NCBI RefSeq assembly: GCF_003751605.1
Contig: NZ_RJVJ01000001.1
Location: 2,542,001-2,606,000 of the forward strand
Direction of reading: 5' to 3'
DNA length: 64,000 nucleotides
Source of the DNA: Kitasatospora cineracea
GTDB taxonomy: Bacteria; Actinomycetota; Actinomycetes; Streptomycetales; Streptomycetaceae
Below are positions 51,688-62,006 of this stretch, one piece after another. Position 1 is the first letter of the stretch; every line of letters begins with the position of its first letter. The translations under genes and the position numbers were made by a program. Below the pieces are notes generated by a model, which had not been told where the DNA came from, did no database searches, and saw only the letters and a program-made list of their open reading frames with translations.

Positions 51688-52592
51688 ACCGGCGTCAGCC
51701 AGTGCCGGTGGCGGGGGTCGGCGCCGCTCACCGCGGCCCGGTACGCCTCGGCCAGGCGCTTGGTCAACTCACCTTCTGCTGAAGGCAGTTCACGGTTGTC
51801 CAGGGAGGCGACCGGGACGACTCCGGCGGCCGTGCCGGACAGGAAGACCTCGTCGGCCGCGTACAGGTCGGAGCGCAGCAGGGGCTCGATCCGGACCTCG
51901 GCGCCCAGCTCCCGGGCCAGGGTCAGCAGGGTGTCCTGGGTGATGCCCTCCAGGGCGCCGGCGCTGGCCGGGGTGGTGCGCAGCACGCCGTCGCGGACCG
52001 CGAACACGTTCTCCGAACTGCACTCGCTGACCGTCCCGTCCGGGGCCAGCAGCAGGGCCTCGTCGAAGCCCGCGTCGGTGGCCTCCCGCCGGGCCAGCGC
52101 CGAGTTCAGGTAGGGACCGGTGGCCTTCGCCGCCGGGGGGACGGTGTTGGGGTCGGTGCGCCGCCAACTGCTGGTCATCAGCCGCAGCCCGCGCCCCGCC
52201 GCCAGGTAGGCCGGCCACTCCCAGGAGGCGATCGAGACGCTGGTGGGGGAGTTGCGCATGTCCAGCCCCATCGAGCCGTAGCCCAGGAAGGCCAGGTGCC
52301 GCAGGTAGCAGGAGCGGTGGCCGTTGGCCGCCACCAGCGCCACCGTGGCCTCGGCCAACTCCTGTCGGCTGTAGGGGAGTTCGATGCGCAGCATGCGGGC
52401 ACTGCGCTCCAGCCGGGCCAGGTGCTCGTCCAGCCGGAACACCGCGGGCCCGTCGGCCGTCTCGAACACCCTGGTGCCCTCCAGCACCCCGGTGCCGTAG
52501 TGCAGGGCGTGGGTGAGGACGTGGACGCGGGCCTCCTGCCAGGGCACCAGCGCGCCGTCGAACCAGATCACGGAAGACTCGGGAATCGCCAT
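51675..52592 (-). CDS. class IV aminotransferase (branched-chain type)
   Basis: 305 residues from ATG 52592; CAGGAT six bases before. PLP Lys156 in PPAAKATGPYLNSALARRE, with VWFDG-type N-terminus (VIWFDGALVPW), HYGTGVLEGTR, DGTVSECSSENVFAV and EVFLSGTAAGVVPV. Closest to IlvE-type; could also be D-amino-acid or aminodeoxychorismate family. Converges with the hydrolase gene (3' overlap). Confidence 0.9.
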   Translation of the reverse strand: MAIPESSVIWFDGALVPWQEARVHVLTHALHYGTGVLEGTRVFETADGPAVFRLDEHLARLERSARMLRIELPYSRQELAEATVALVAANGHRSCYLRHLAFLGYGSMGLDMRNSPTSVSIASWEWPAYLAAGRGLRLMTSSWRRTDPNTVPPAAKATGPYLNSALARREATDAGFDEALLLAPDGTVSECSSENVFAVRDGVLRTTPASAGALEGITQDTLLTLARELGAEVRIEPLLRSDLYAADEVFLSGTAAGVVPVASLDNRELPSAEGELTKRLAEAYRAAVSGADPRHRHWLTPVHSS

Positions 52593-52767
52593 GCCGCCAT
52601 CCTGGAGACCCGGGCCCGCCCGGCGAAGGCCCCCGGCCGCGCCGGATCAGGCCATGGCCGCCACCGGATCCCCCGTCCCGGATGCCGGACACCGTCCCGG
52701 ACACCGGGCGTCTCGCATGCTGAAAACCGCGCTCCGCTCCCCGGCCGCGGGCCTAGGCTCCCGGAGG

Positions 52768-53718
52768 GTGGAGACCAGCACCGCCCTGTACGCCCGCCTG
52801 CTCGCCGACCCCGGCCTGCCGCTGGACTCCCTGCGTGACGAACTCGGCTGCGAGGAGCGGGAGTTCGAGCGGGCGCTGGGCGAGCTGCGCGGCCTCGGGC
52901 TGCTCCAGCGGACGTCGGCGACCACCAGCGGGGTGGCGGCCGTCTCGATCGACACCGCGGTGCGCCAGCTGCTCGCCGACTCCGACCGCCGCTTCACCGC
53001 GCTGCTCGGCGAGGCCCGCCGCACCCGCGAGCGGGTCGAGCACCTGCACACCCGCTACCTGCCGCTGCAGACCGGCGGCACCGCCCACGAGCTGGTCCGC
53101 GGCGCCGACCGGGTGGCCGCGCTGCTGGAGGACGCCGCCCGGGCCGCCCGCACCGAGGCGCTGTCGCTGCGGCCGGGCCAGGACCAGTCCGAGAGCGGCC
53201 TGGCCGAGAAGCTCGCCCGCGAGCGGATCGCGCTGGCCCACCGGGTCACCCTGCGCACCATCTACCCGGCCGCCGCGCTGCACCAGGGCGCGGTGCTGGC
53301 CCACGTCCAGGCGCTGACCGGGGCGGGCGCGCTGATCCGGGTCGCGCACACCCTGCCGCTGTGGCTGATCGTGGTCGACGCGCACCTGGCCGTGCTGCCC
53401 GCGCCGGGGGAACCGCCGGGCAGCGCGGCGGTGGTGGTCCGGGACCCGGCGGTGGTCGGCGTGGTCCGCGAGCTGTTCGAGCACTTCTGGGCGGCCAGCT
53501 GGATCCCGCCGGAGCTGCTCGGCCGCACCACCCCCGACGACCGCCACCGCGAGGTGCTGCGGCTGCTCGCGGCCGGCCTCACCGACCAGGCGATCGGCCG
53601 CAAGCTGGAGGTCTCCGACCGCACGGTGCGCCGCCTGGTCGCCGACCTGACGACGGCGCTGGGCGCGCAGTCGCGCTTCCAGGCGGGCGTGCACGCGGCC
53701 CGGCTGGGGTGGATCTGA
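52768..53718 (+). CDS. LuxR-type transcriptional regulator
   Basis: 316 residues from GTG 52768, eight bases after TAGGCT, so probably leaderless (ATG 52717 would extend by 17 residues). A TrmB-like/wHTH N-domain (EREFERALGELRGLGLLQ), a middle domain (ALSLRPGQDQSESGLA), and a C-terminal LuxR HTH (LRLLAAGLTDQAIGRKLEVS and RTVRRLVADLTTALG). Ends 4 bases before the convergent PTS gene. Confidence 0.85.
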   Translation: METSTALYARLLADPGLPLDSLRDELGCEEREFERALGELRGLGLLQRTSATTSGVAAVSIDTAVRQLLADSDRRFTALLGEARRTRERVEHLHTRYLPLQTGGTAHELVRGADRVAALLEDAARAARTEALSLRPGQDQSESGLAEKLARERIALAHRVTLRTIYPAAALHQGAVLAHVQALTGAGALIRVAHTLPLWLIVVDAHLAVLPAPGEPPGSAAVVVRDPAVVGVVRELFEHFWAASWIPPELLGRTTPDDRHREVLRLLAAGLTDQAIGRKLEVSDRTVRRLVADLTTALGAQSRFQAGVHAARLGWI

Positions 53719-53722
53719 GGGG

Positions 53723-54976
53723 CTACCCGTCCTCGAAGCCGTCGTCGTCCTCGCGGCCGGGCGTCTTGAGGTCGAAGCGCAGGATGACGAACCGGAAGAC
53801 CGTGTAGTAGACCGCCGCGAAGCACAGCCCGATCGGGACGACCAGCCAGGGTTTCGCGGCCAGGTTCCAGTTCAGCACGTAGTCGATGGCGCCCGCGGAG
53901 AAGGTGAAGCCGTGGTGCACGCCCAGCGCCCAGGTGACGGCCATGGACAGGCCGGTGAGCACGGCGTGCAGGACGTACAGGACGGGGGCGACGAACAGGA
54001 AGGAGAACTCGATCGGCTCGGTGATGCCGGTGGCGAAGGAGGTCAGGGCGAGCGAGAACATCAGGCCGAGCACGGCCCGGCGGCGTTCGGGGCGGGCGCA
54101 GTGGGCGATGGCGAGGGCGGCCGCGGGCAGGCCGAACATCATGATCGGGAAGAAGCCGGACATGAACTGGCCGGCGGTGGGGTCGTGCTGGAAGAACCGG
54201 GTCTGGTCGCCGTGGAACTCCTGGGTGCCGACGGAGTAGGAGCCGGCCTGCTGCCAGAAGAAGGTGTTGGCGAACTGGTGCAGGCCGAACGGCAGCAGGG
54301 CCCGGTTGATCAGGCCGAAGACGCCGGAGCCGAGCGCGCCGAGGCTGATCGCCCAGGTGCTGAAGTGGTCGACGCCCTGGCCGATCGGGCCCCAGCACAG
54401 GCCGAAGAAGACGCCGAGCGCGGTGCCGACGAAGGCCATCACGATCGGGACCAGCCGGCGCCCGTTGAAGAAGCCCAGCCAGTCCACCAGCCGGGTGCGG
54501 TGCAGCCGCTGCCAGAGGACCGCGGAGAGCAGCCCGACCACCACGCCGCCGAGCACGCCCGGGTCCTGGTAGGTGGCCTCGACGTCCCGGCCGGGCAGCA
54601 CCTGGTAGTCGGTCTTGGGGAAGGCGGTGAGCACCTGGTGGTACGTCAGGAAGCCGACCAGGGCGGCGAGCGCGGTGGAGCCGTCGGACTTCTTGGCGTA
54701 GCCGATGGCGATGCCCACGCAGAACAGCAGCGGCATCCAGTCGAAGACGGCGTGGCCGGAGGCGGAGAAGACCTTGGCGACCCTGGTCCAGCCCAGGCCC
54801 TGGTCACCGAAGACGTCCTCCCGGCCGAGCCGCAGCAGGATGCCGGCGGCGGGCAGGACGGCGATCGGCAGCTGCAGGCTGCGGCCGATCTTCTGGAGCG
54901 CCGCGAAGACCCGGGAGCGCAGCTCCCGGCCGCCGGAGGCCGCCGCGGGCCGGGGGTTCTGCGCGGTCGTACTCAT
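53723..54976 (-). CDS. PTS GlcNAc-type EIIC permease, copy A
   Basis: 417 residues from ATG 54976, GAGGACC upstream. EIIC of the glucose/GlcNAc family: GRSLQLPIAVLPAAGILLRL, WMPLLFCVGIAIGYAKK, GITEPIEFSFLFVAPVLY and the C-terminal DLKTPGRED. No fused EIIB. A DasR-type box sits 27 bases before it. It imports GlcNAc together with EIIB NagF and EIIA, by analogy to S. coelicolor nagE genes; which copy corresponds to the active permease cannot be decided. Confidence 0.9.
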   Translation of the reverse strand: MSTTAQNPRPAAASGGRELRSRVFAALQKIGRSLQLPIAVLPAAGILLRLGREDVFGDQGLGWTRVAKVFSASGHAVFDWMPLLFCVGIAIGYAKKSDGSTALAALVGFLTYHQVLTAFPKTDYQVLPGRDVEATYQDPGVLGGVVVGLLSAVLWQRLHRTRLVDWLGFFNGRRLVPIVMAFVGTALGVFFGLCWGPIGQGVDHFSTWAISLGALGSGVFGLINRALLPFGLHQFANTFFWQQAGSYSVGTQEFHGDQTRFFQHDPTAGQFMSGFFPIMMFGLPAAALAIAHCARPERRRAVLGLMFSLALTSFATGITEPIEFSFLFVAPVLYVLHAVLTGLSMAVTWALGVHHGFTFSAGAIDYVLNWNLAAKPWLVVPIGLCFAAVYYTVFRFVILRFDLKTPGREDDDGFEDG

Positions 54977-55002
54977 GGCGGTGGTCCTCACGGCAGCGCG
55001 AT

Positions 55003-55018
55003 CCTGGTCTAGACCACT
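55003..55018. promoter_or_regulatory. DasR-type (dre) box at EIIC copy A
   Basis: CCTGGTCTAGACCACT is nearly the dre consensus (ACTGGTCTAGACCAGT). It lies just upstream of ATG 54976. Confidence 0.85.
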
Positions 55019-55136
55019 TAAGGTCTCGTTCAGCTTTCTAGCACGCGCCGAACAGGGACCGGAACCCTCTTAAGGTTCGCCGGGGACAAGCGCCGCTGAA
55101 TCGAAACCTTGCCGGATCGCCGCCGGGCGGCACGGC

Positions 55137-55171
55137 GCCCCCGGACGGGAGTCCAGCTCCCGTCCGGGGGC
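55137..55171 (-). terminator. terminator of EIIC copy B
   Basis: GCCCCCGGACGGGAG with CTCCCGTCCGGGGGC, perfect 15-base-pair stem, immediately after the stop of the gene at 55193. Confidence 0.75.
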
Positions 55172-55192
55172 GCGCGCGGCGCTGACCCGGGG

Positions 55193-56482
55193 TCAGGCCT
55201 TGGTCACGTCCTCGACTTCGTCGTCGTCCTCGCGGCCGGGCGTCTTCAGGTTGAACTTGGTGATGATGAACCTGAAGAGGAAGTAGTAGACCACCGCGAA
55301 GCACAGGCCGATCGGGATGATCAGCCACGGCTTGGTGGCCAGGCTCCAGTTGATGACGTAGTCGAGCAGGCCCGCGGAGAAGCTGAAGCCGTCGTGGACG
55401 CCGAACCCCCAGGTGATCGCCATCGAGGCGCCGGTGAGCAGGGCGTGGACGGCGTACAGCAGCGGGGCCACGTAGGCGAAGGAGTACTCGATGGGCTCGG
55501 TGACGCCGGTGACGAACGAGGTCAGCGCGACCGAGGTCATCAGGCCGTAGATCTCCTTGCGCCGGTGCGGCTTGGCGGAGGCCGCGATGGCCATCGCCGC
55601 GGCGGGCAGCGCGAACATCATGATCGGGAAGAAGCCGGAGGTGAACTGGCCCGCCGTCGGGTCGCCCGCCAGGAAGCGGTTGATGTCGCCGTTGACGACC
55701 ATGCCGTCCGGCTTGGTGAAGGAGCCGAACTGGAACCAGAGGAAGGTGTTCAGCAGCTGGTGCATGCCGATCAGCAGCAGGGCGCGGTTGGCGACACCGA
55801 AGATGCCGGAGCCGCCGGCCCCCAGGTCGGCCAGCCACTGGGAGAAGTCGTTCATGCCGGTGCCGATCGGCTTCCAGACCCAGGCCATCAGCGAGCCGAA
55901 CAGCAGGCCGACCAGGGCGGTGATCATCGGGACCAGGCGGCGGCCGTTGAAGAAGCCCAGCCAGTCGACCAGCCTGACCCGGTGGTAGCGCACCCAGAGC
56001 CAGGCCGAGAACAGGCCCATCAGGATGCCGCCCAGCACGCCGGGGTTCTGGTAGACGGTGCTCGCCGCCTTGCCGCCGGCGAAGTCGATGCACTGGTTGC
56101 CCTTGAGCACGGTGGGGGCCGGGCAGTCCTCGGGGAACGCCTGCAGGACGGCGTAGTAGACCAGGAAGCCGGCCACCGCGGCGAGCGCGGTCGAGCCGTC
56201 GGCCTTCTTGGCCATGCCGATGGCGACGCCGATGCAGAACAGCAGCGGCAGGCCCAGGGAGGAGTTGAGCAGGGCGCCGCCGGCCGCGCCGATGGCGGTG
56301 GCCACGTTGTCCCAGCCGAGGCCGTCCTTGCCGAAGATGTCCGGCTGGCCGAGGCGGTTCAGGATGCCGGCGGCGGGCAGGACGGCGACCGGCAGCTGGA
56401 GGCTGCGGCCCATCTTCTGCAGGCCGCCGTAGAAGGTGTGCCACCAGGTGGACTGGTTCGCCGTGGCGCCTGTTGAACTCAT
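55193..56482 (-). CDS. PTS GlcNAc-type EIIC permease, copy B
   Basis: 429 residues from ATG 56482, GGAGGG upstream. The sequence parallels copy A (GRSLQLPVAVLPAAGILNRL, VTEPIEYSFAYVAPLLYAVH, FNLKTPGRED) with an insert of about 20 residues after QAFPED containing two Cys. Tandem paralogue of copy A, each with its own promoter and dre box. Divergent from nagF. Confidence 0.9.
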   Translation of the reverse strand: MSSTGATANQSTWWHTFYGGLQKMGRSLQLPVAVLPAAGILNRLGQPDIFGKDGLGWDNVATAIGAAGGALLNSSLGLPLLFCIGVAIGMAKKADGSTALAAVAGFLVYYAVLQAFPEDCPAPTVLKGNQCIDFAGGKAASTVYQNPGVLGGILMGLFSAWLWVRYHRVRLVDWLGFFNGRRLVPMITALVGLLFGSLMAWVWKPIGTGMNDFSQWLADLGAGGSGIFGVANRALLLIGMHQLLNTFLWFQFGSFTKPDGMVVNGDINRFLAGDPTAGQFTSGFFPIMMFALPAAAMAIAASAKPHRRKEIYGLMTSVALTSFVTGVTEPIEYSFAYVAPLLYAVHALLTGASMAITWGFGVHDGFSFSAGLLDYVINWSLATKPWLIIPIGLCFAVVYYFLFRFIITKFNLKTPGREDDDEVEDVTKA

Positions 56483-56585
56483 CGTCGGCCCTCCGCTGCC
56501 GTTCCCGTTCCCCTCTGGGGATCCATCCGTGCGCGGGGCCAGGAACACCGGCGGACCGTCCTGCGTTGTCCCGAGTACACCTAAA

Positions 56586-56601
56586 ATTGGTGTAGACCAC
56601 T
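56586..56601. promoter_or_regulatory. dre box between EIIC copy B and nagF
   Basis: ATTGGTGTAGACCACT, one-mismatch version of TGGTCTAGACCA core, in the divergent region. It probably controls copy B; a weaker TGGACTAACG at about 56692 may serve nagF. Confidence 0.75.
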
Positions 56602-56854
56602 TTCGGGGCAGTGGCGGTCCGCGGGTTCGAGAGCCCGATGATCGCCATCCTCCGGCGGGCCCGGAGACGGCCGCGCGCTGAGGTAGCCCGAAAGTGGACT
56701 AACGTGGCATACCGTCCGGAATCGGGTGATGCTGGTTGCGCCGTCGGAAGGCGCGGCAAACTGATCCCGGGTCACCTCCGGCCGGCACCACCGCACACGC
56801 AGTACGGCACCCGGCGACCGACCGCCGAAGCGCCGAGACAGAGGGAGAAAGACC

Positions 56855-57088
56855 ATGGCCAGCAAGGCTGAGAAGATCGTCGCCGGTCTCGGCGGAATCG
56901 AGAACATCGACGAGGTCGAGGGCTGCATCACCCGGCTGCGCACCGAGGTCCACGACGCCTCCAAGGTCGACGAGGCGGCGCTCAAGGCGGCCGGCGCCCA
57001 CGGTGTGGTGAAGATGGGCACGGCCATCCAGGTCGTCATCGGCACCGACGCCGACCCGATCGCCGCCGAGATCGAGGACATGATGTGA
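56855..57088 (+). CDS. nagF: PTS EIIB component (NagF)
   Basis: 77 residues from ATG 56855, GGGAGAAAG upstream. Phosphorylation Cys24 in VEGCITRLR, followed by GAHGVVKMGTAIQVVIGTDA. Free-standing EIIB for the two EIIC permeases. Confidence 0.95.
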   Translation: MASKAEKIVAGLGGIENIDEVEGCITRLRTEVHDASKVDEAALKAAGAHGVVKMGTAIQVVIGTDADPIAAEIEDMM

Positions 57089-57210
57089 GCTGAGCCTCCC
57101 CGCAGGCCCGCTCCACCCGCGACGGCCCGCCCGCCGGAGACCACCGGCCGGCGGGCCGTCGCGCGTGCGCCCCCGCCGGGGCCCGCCCGCGACCCGATAC
57201 GCTCGTGCCC

Positions 57211-57936
57211 ATGTCTCGCATCGACGGCCGCACCCCCGACCAGCTCCGCCCCGTCACCATCGAACGGAACTGGAGCAAGCACGCCGAAGGCTCCGTCCTG
57301 GTCTCCTACGGCGACACCAAGGTGCTGTGCACCGCCAGCGTCACCGAGGGCGTCCCGCGCTGGCGCAAGGGCAGCGGGGAGGGCTGGGTCACCGCCGAGT
57401 ACGCCATGCTGCCCCGGGCCACCAACACCCGCGGCGACCGCGAGTCCGTCCGCGGCAAGATCGGCGGCCGCACCCACGAGATCAGCCGGCTGATCGGCCG
57501 CTCGCTGCGCGCCGTGGTCGACCACCGGGCGCTCGCCGAGAACACCATCGTGCTCGACTGCGACGTCCTGCAGGCCGACGGTGGCACCCGCACCGCCGCG
57601 ATCACCGGCGCGTACGTCGCCCTGGTCGACGCGGTCTCCTGGGCGCGCGGGAAGAAGCTGCTGCGCGCCAAGGGCCAGCCGATCACCGGCGGCGTCAGCG
57701 CGGTCAGCGTCGGCATCGTCGGCGGCGTCCCGATGCTCGACCTCCAGTACGAGGAGGACGTCCGGGCCGAGACCGACATGAACGTCGTCTGCACCTCCGA
57801 CGGCCGCTTCGTCGAGGTCCAGGGCACCGCCGAGGGCGCCCCGTTCGACCGCGGGCTGCTCGACCAGCTGCTCGACCTCGGCAGCCTGGGCTGCGCCGAA
57901 CTGGACGAGATCCAGCGCAAGGCCCTGGAGCTGTAG
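57211..57936 (+). CDS. rph: ribonuclease PH
   Basis: 241 residues from ATG 57211; TACGCT seven bases before supports a leaderless start (GTG 57205 is the alternative). RNase PH motifs: [40 protein letters not shown] and DMNVV. Phosphorolytic tRNA 3' processing. Followed by a lipoprotein-like gene and rdgB. Confidence 0.96.
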   Translation: MSRIDGRTPDQLRPVTIERNWSKHAEGSVLVSYGDTKVLCTASVTEGVPRWRKGSGEGWVTAEYAMLPRATNTRGDRESVRGKIGGRTHEISRLIGRSLRAVVDHRALAENTIVLDCDVLQADGGTRTAAITGAYVALVDAVSWARGKKLLRAKGQPITGGVSAVSVGIVGGVPMLDLQYEEDVRAETDMNVVCTSDGRFVEVQGTAEGAPFDRGLLDQLLDLGSLGCAELDEIQRKALEL

Positions 57937-58057
57937 GAACCGCGACCGGCTGAACCGTCGTCAGGAAGGGTGGGCGGGCCCCGGAGTGCTGTACAGGCGC
58001 GCGGGCCCGGCCTTAACGTTCGGGGTGAGCCCGCACACCCTCCTGGAGGACTCGCCG

Positions 58058-58453
58058 ATGCAGCAGTCGCTGACCATCAACCGCACCACCGCCTTCGCCG
58101 TCGCCGCGCTGGCGCTGGTCCTCCCGTTGAGCGCGGTCAGCTGCTCCGCCGCGGAGAAGGCGGTCAGCTGCGCCAACACCGCGGTGCAGATCACCTCGGA
58201 CGTGGCCCAGCTCGGCTCCGCGTACGACAACGCCGAGCAGGACCCGGCCGCCGCCGGGAAGGCGCTGCAGAAGCTCAAGGGCGACATGGACAAGATCGGG
58301 CGCAACTCCGGCGACGCCGACCTCGGCAAGGCGATCGGCGACCTGCAGACCCAGATCGACAAGGCGCAGCAGGCCGTCGACAGCAACCAGGTGCCCGACC
58401 TCGGGCCGCTCGGCGACGCGGCGGGCCGGGTCAGCAAGGTGTGCACCGGCTGA
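58058..58453 (+). CDS. small secreted protein, possible lipoprotein
   Basis: 131 residues from ATG 58058, TGGAGGA seven bases before. Signal segment AFAVAALALVLPLSAVSC with a weak lipobox, then a helical domain (LQKLKGDMDKIGRNSGDADL) and a C-terminal Cys that could pair with CANT near the start. No recognised family. Confidence 0.75.
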   Translation: MQQSLTINRTTAFAVAALALVLPLSAVSCSAAEKAVSCANTAVQITSDVAQLGSAYDNAEQDPAAAGKALQKLKGDMDKIGRNSGDADLGKAIGDLQTQIDKAQQAVDSNQVPDLGPLGDAAGRVSKVCTG

Positions 58454-58479
58454 CCCGGTCGGGTCACTAGGCTGGGGGC

Positions 58480-59085
58480 ATGACCAAGCGACTCGTTCTC
58501 GCCACCCGCAACCAGCACAAGGTCGCCGAGCTGCGCGACATCCTCGGCGCGGCCGGACTGGAGGTCGAGCTGGTCGGGGCGGACGCCTTCCCCGAGGTGC
58601 CGGACGTGCCGGAGACCGGAGTGACCTTCGCCGAGAACGCGCTGCTCAAGGCGCACGCGCTGGCGCAGGCGACCGGGCTGCCGGCGGTGGCCGACGACTC
58701 GGGGCTGTGCGTGGACGTGCTGGGCGGGGCGCCCGGGATCTTCTCCGCGCGGTGGGCCGGGCGGCACGGCGACGACAAGGCCAACCTGGACCTGCTGCTG
58801 GCCCAGCTCGGCGACATCGCCGCGGAGCACCGGGCCGCCTCGTTCGCCTGCGCCGCCGCGCTCGCGCTGCCGGACGGCACCGAGCGGGTGGTCGAGGGCC
58901 GGCTGCACGGCACCCTGCGCACCGAGCCGGCCGGGACGGGCGGCTTCGGCTACGACCCGGTCCTGCAGCCGCTCGGCGAGAGCCGGACCTGCGCCGAGCT
59001 GAGCGCCGAGGAGAAGAACGCGATCAGCCACCGCGGGCAGGCGTTCCGCTCGCTGGCGCCGGTGGTCGCCGAACTGCTGGGCTAG
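58480..59085 (+). CDS. rdgB: non-canonical purine NTP pyrophosphatase
   Basis: 201 residues; ATG 58480 six bases after TAGGCT, leaderless. Motifs LATRNQHKVAELRDIL, VADDSGLCVD, FSARWAGRHGDDKAN, GTGGFGYDPV, ISHRGQA. Removes dITP/XTP. Usual neighbour of rph. Confidence 0.96.
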   Translation: MTKRLVLATRNQHKVAELRDILGAAGLEVELVGADAFPEVPDVPETGVTFAENALLKAHALAQATGLPAVADDSGLCVDVLGGAPGIFSARWAGRHGDDKANLDLLLAQLGDIAAEHRAASFACAAALALPDGTERVVEGRLHGTLRTEPAGTGGFGYDPVLQPLGESRTCAELSAEEKNAISHRGQAFRSLAPVVAELLG

Positions 59086-59100
59086 GAGTGGCGGAAACGT

Positions 59101-59139
59101 GAAGAGGCCCGCCCCGGGGGAGCCGGGGCGGGCCTCTTC
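59101..59139 (+). terminator. terminator of rdgB
   Basis: GAAGAGGCCCGCCCCGG with CCGGGGCGGGCCTCTTC, perfect 17-base-pair stem. Confidence 0.85.
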
Positions 59140-59155
59140 GCGCGTGATGCGCCGG

Positions 59156-59239
59156 TGCGGCCTGAGGGACTCGAACCCTCACGAGATCTCTCTCACGGGC
59201 ACCTAAAACCCGGGCGTCTGCCAATTCCGCCAAGACCGC
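59156..59239 (-). tRNA. tRNA-Leu (UAG)
   Basis: Leftward class II tRNA with a long variable arm. Acceptor GCGGTCT pairs with AGGCCGC (one G-U), discriminator A. Anticodon loop TTTAGGT gives anticodon TAG, reading CUA. CCA is not encoded. It is not bldA, which has anticodon TAA. Confidence 0.92.
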
Positions 59240-59331
59240 CGATACGTGACGTCCGCCATGCTACTGGCCCGTTGCGGGGGCGTGCACCACCCTTTCCGGC
59301 GGCGGTTCGGGGTGTTCCCACTTGTTCAAAA

Positions 59332-59376
59332 ATTGGTACAGACCTATTGACCCTTGTGGTCCAGACCACGTACGTT
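59332..59376 (+). promoter_or_regulatory. chitinase 1 promoter with paired dre boxes
   Basis: TTGACC (59347-59352), an 18-base spacer and TACGTT (59371-59376). TTGGTACAGACCTA overlaps the upstream edge of the -35 and TGGTCCAGACCA fills the spacer. Both are dre-like, so DasR would occlude the polymerase. The same cassette precedes chitinase 2. Confidence 0.8.
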
Positions 59377-59490
59377 CGCGCCGATCCGCGGAAATCCGGG
59401 TCCGGGCGGTGCGCAACGACCGGGCCCAGGCACGTCTTCCTCCCCCACGGCGTCCGGTCCCCCTGCCGGGCGCGAGCATTGGAGCGACCC

Positions 59491-61827
<2,337 letters not shown>

Positions 61828-61891
61828 CGTCAACTTCCCCTAGGGAGGGCCGGATCGTCCGAGTGCGGACGGTCCGGCCCTCTTCAGTAAG

Positions 61892-61935
61892 TTGGTACAG
61901 ACCTGTTGACGTGGATGGTCCAGACCTTTTAAGTT
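61892..61935 (+). promoter_or_regulatory. chitinase 2 promoter with paired dre boxes
   Basis: TTGACG (61906-61911), 18-base spacer, TAAGTT (61930-61935). TTGGTACAGACCTG lies at the -35 edge and ATGGTCCAGACC in the spacer, matching chitinase 1 almost base for base. Confidence 0.8.
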
Positions 61936-62006
61936 CGGCGGAACTTCCCCCACATGTGCCCGGCTTCCCACGGCCGTGCGCACGACACTCTCTCCAGGAG
62001 GACCGA

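Noticed and set aside
59156..59239. tRNA-Leu as bldA
   Set aside because: The anticodon reads TAG (CUA codons), not TAA, so it is not the developmental TTA-reading tRNA.
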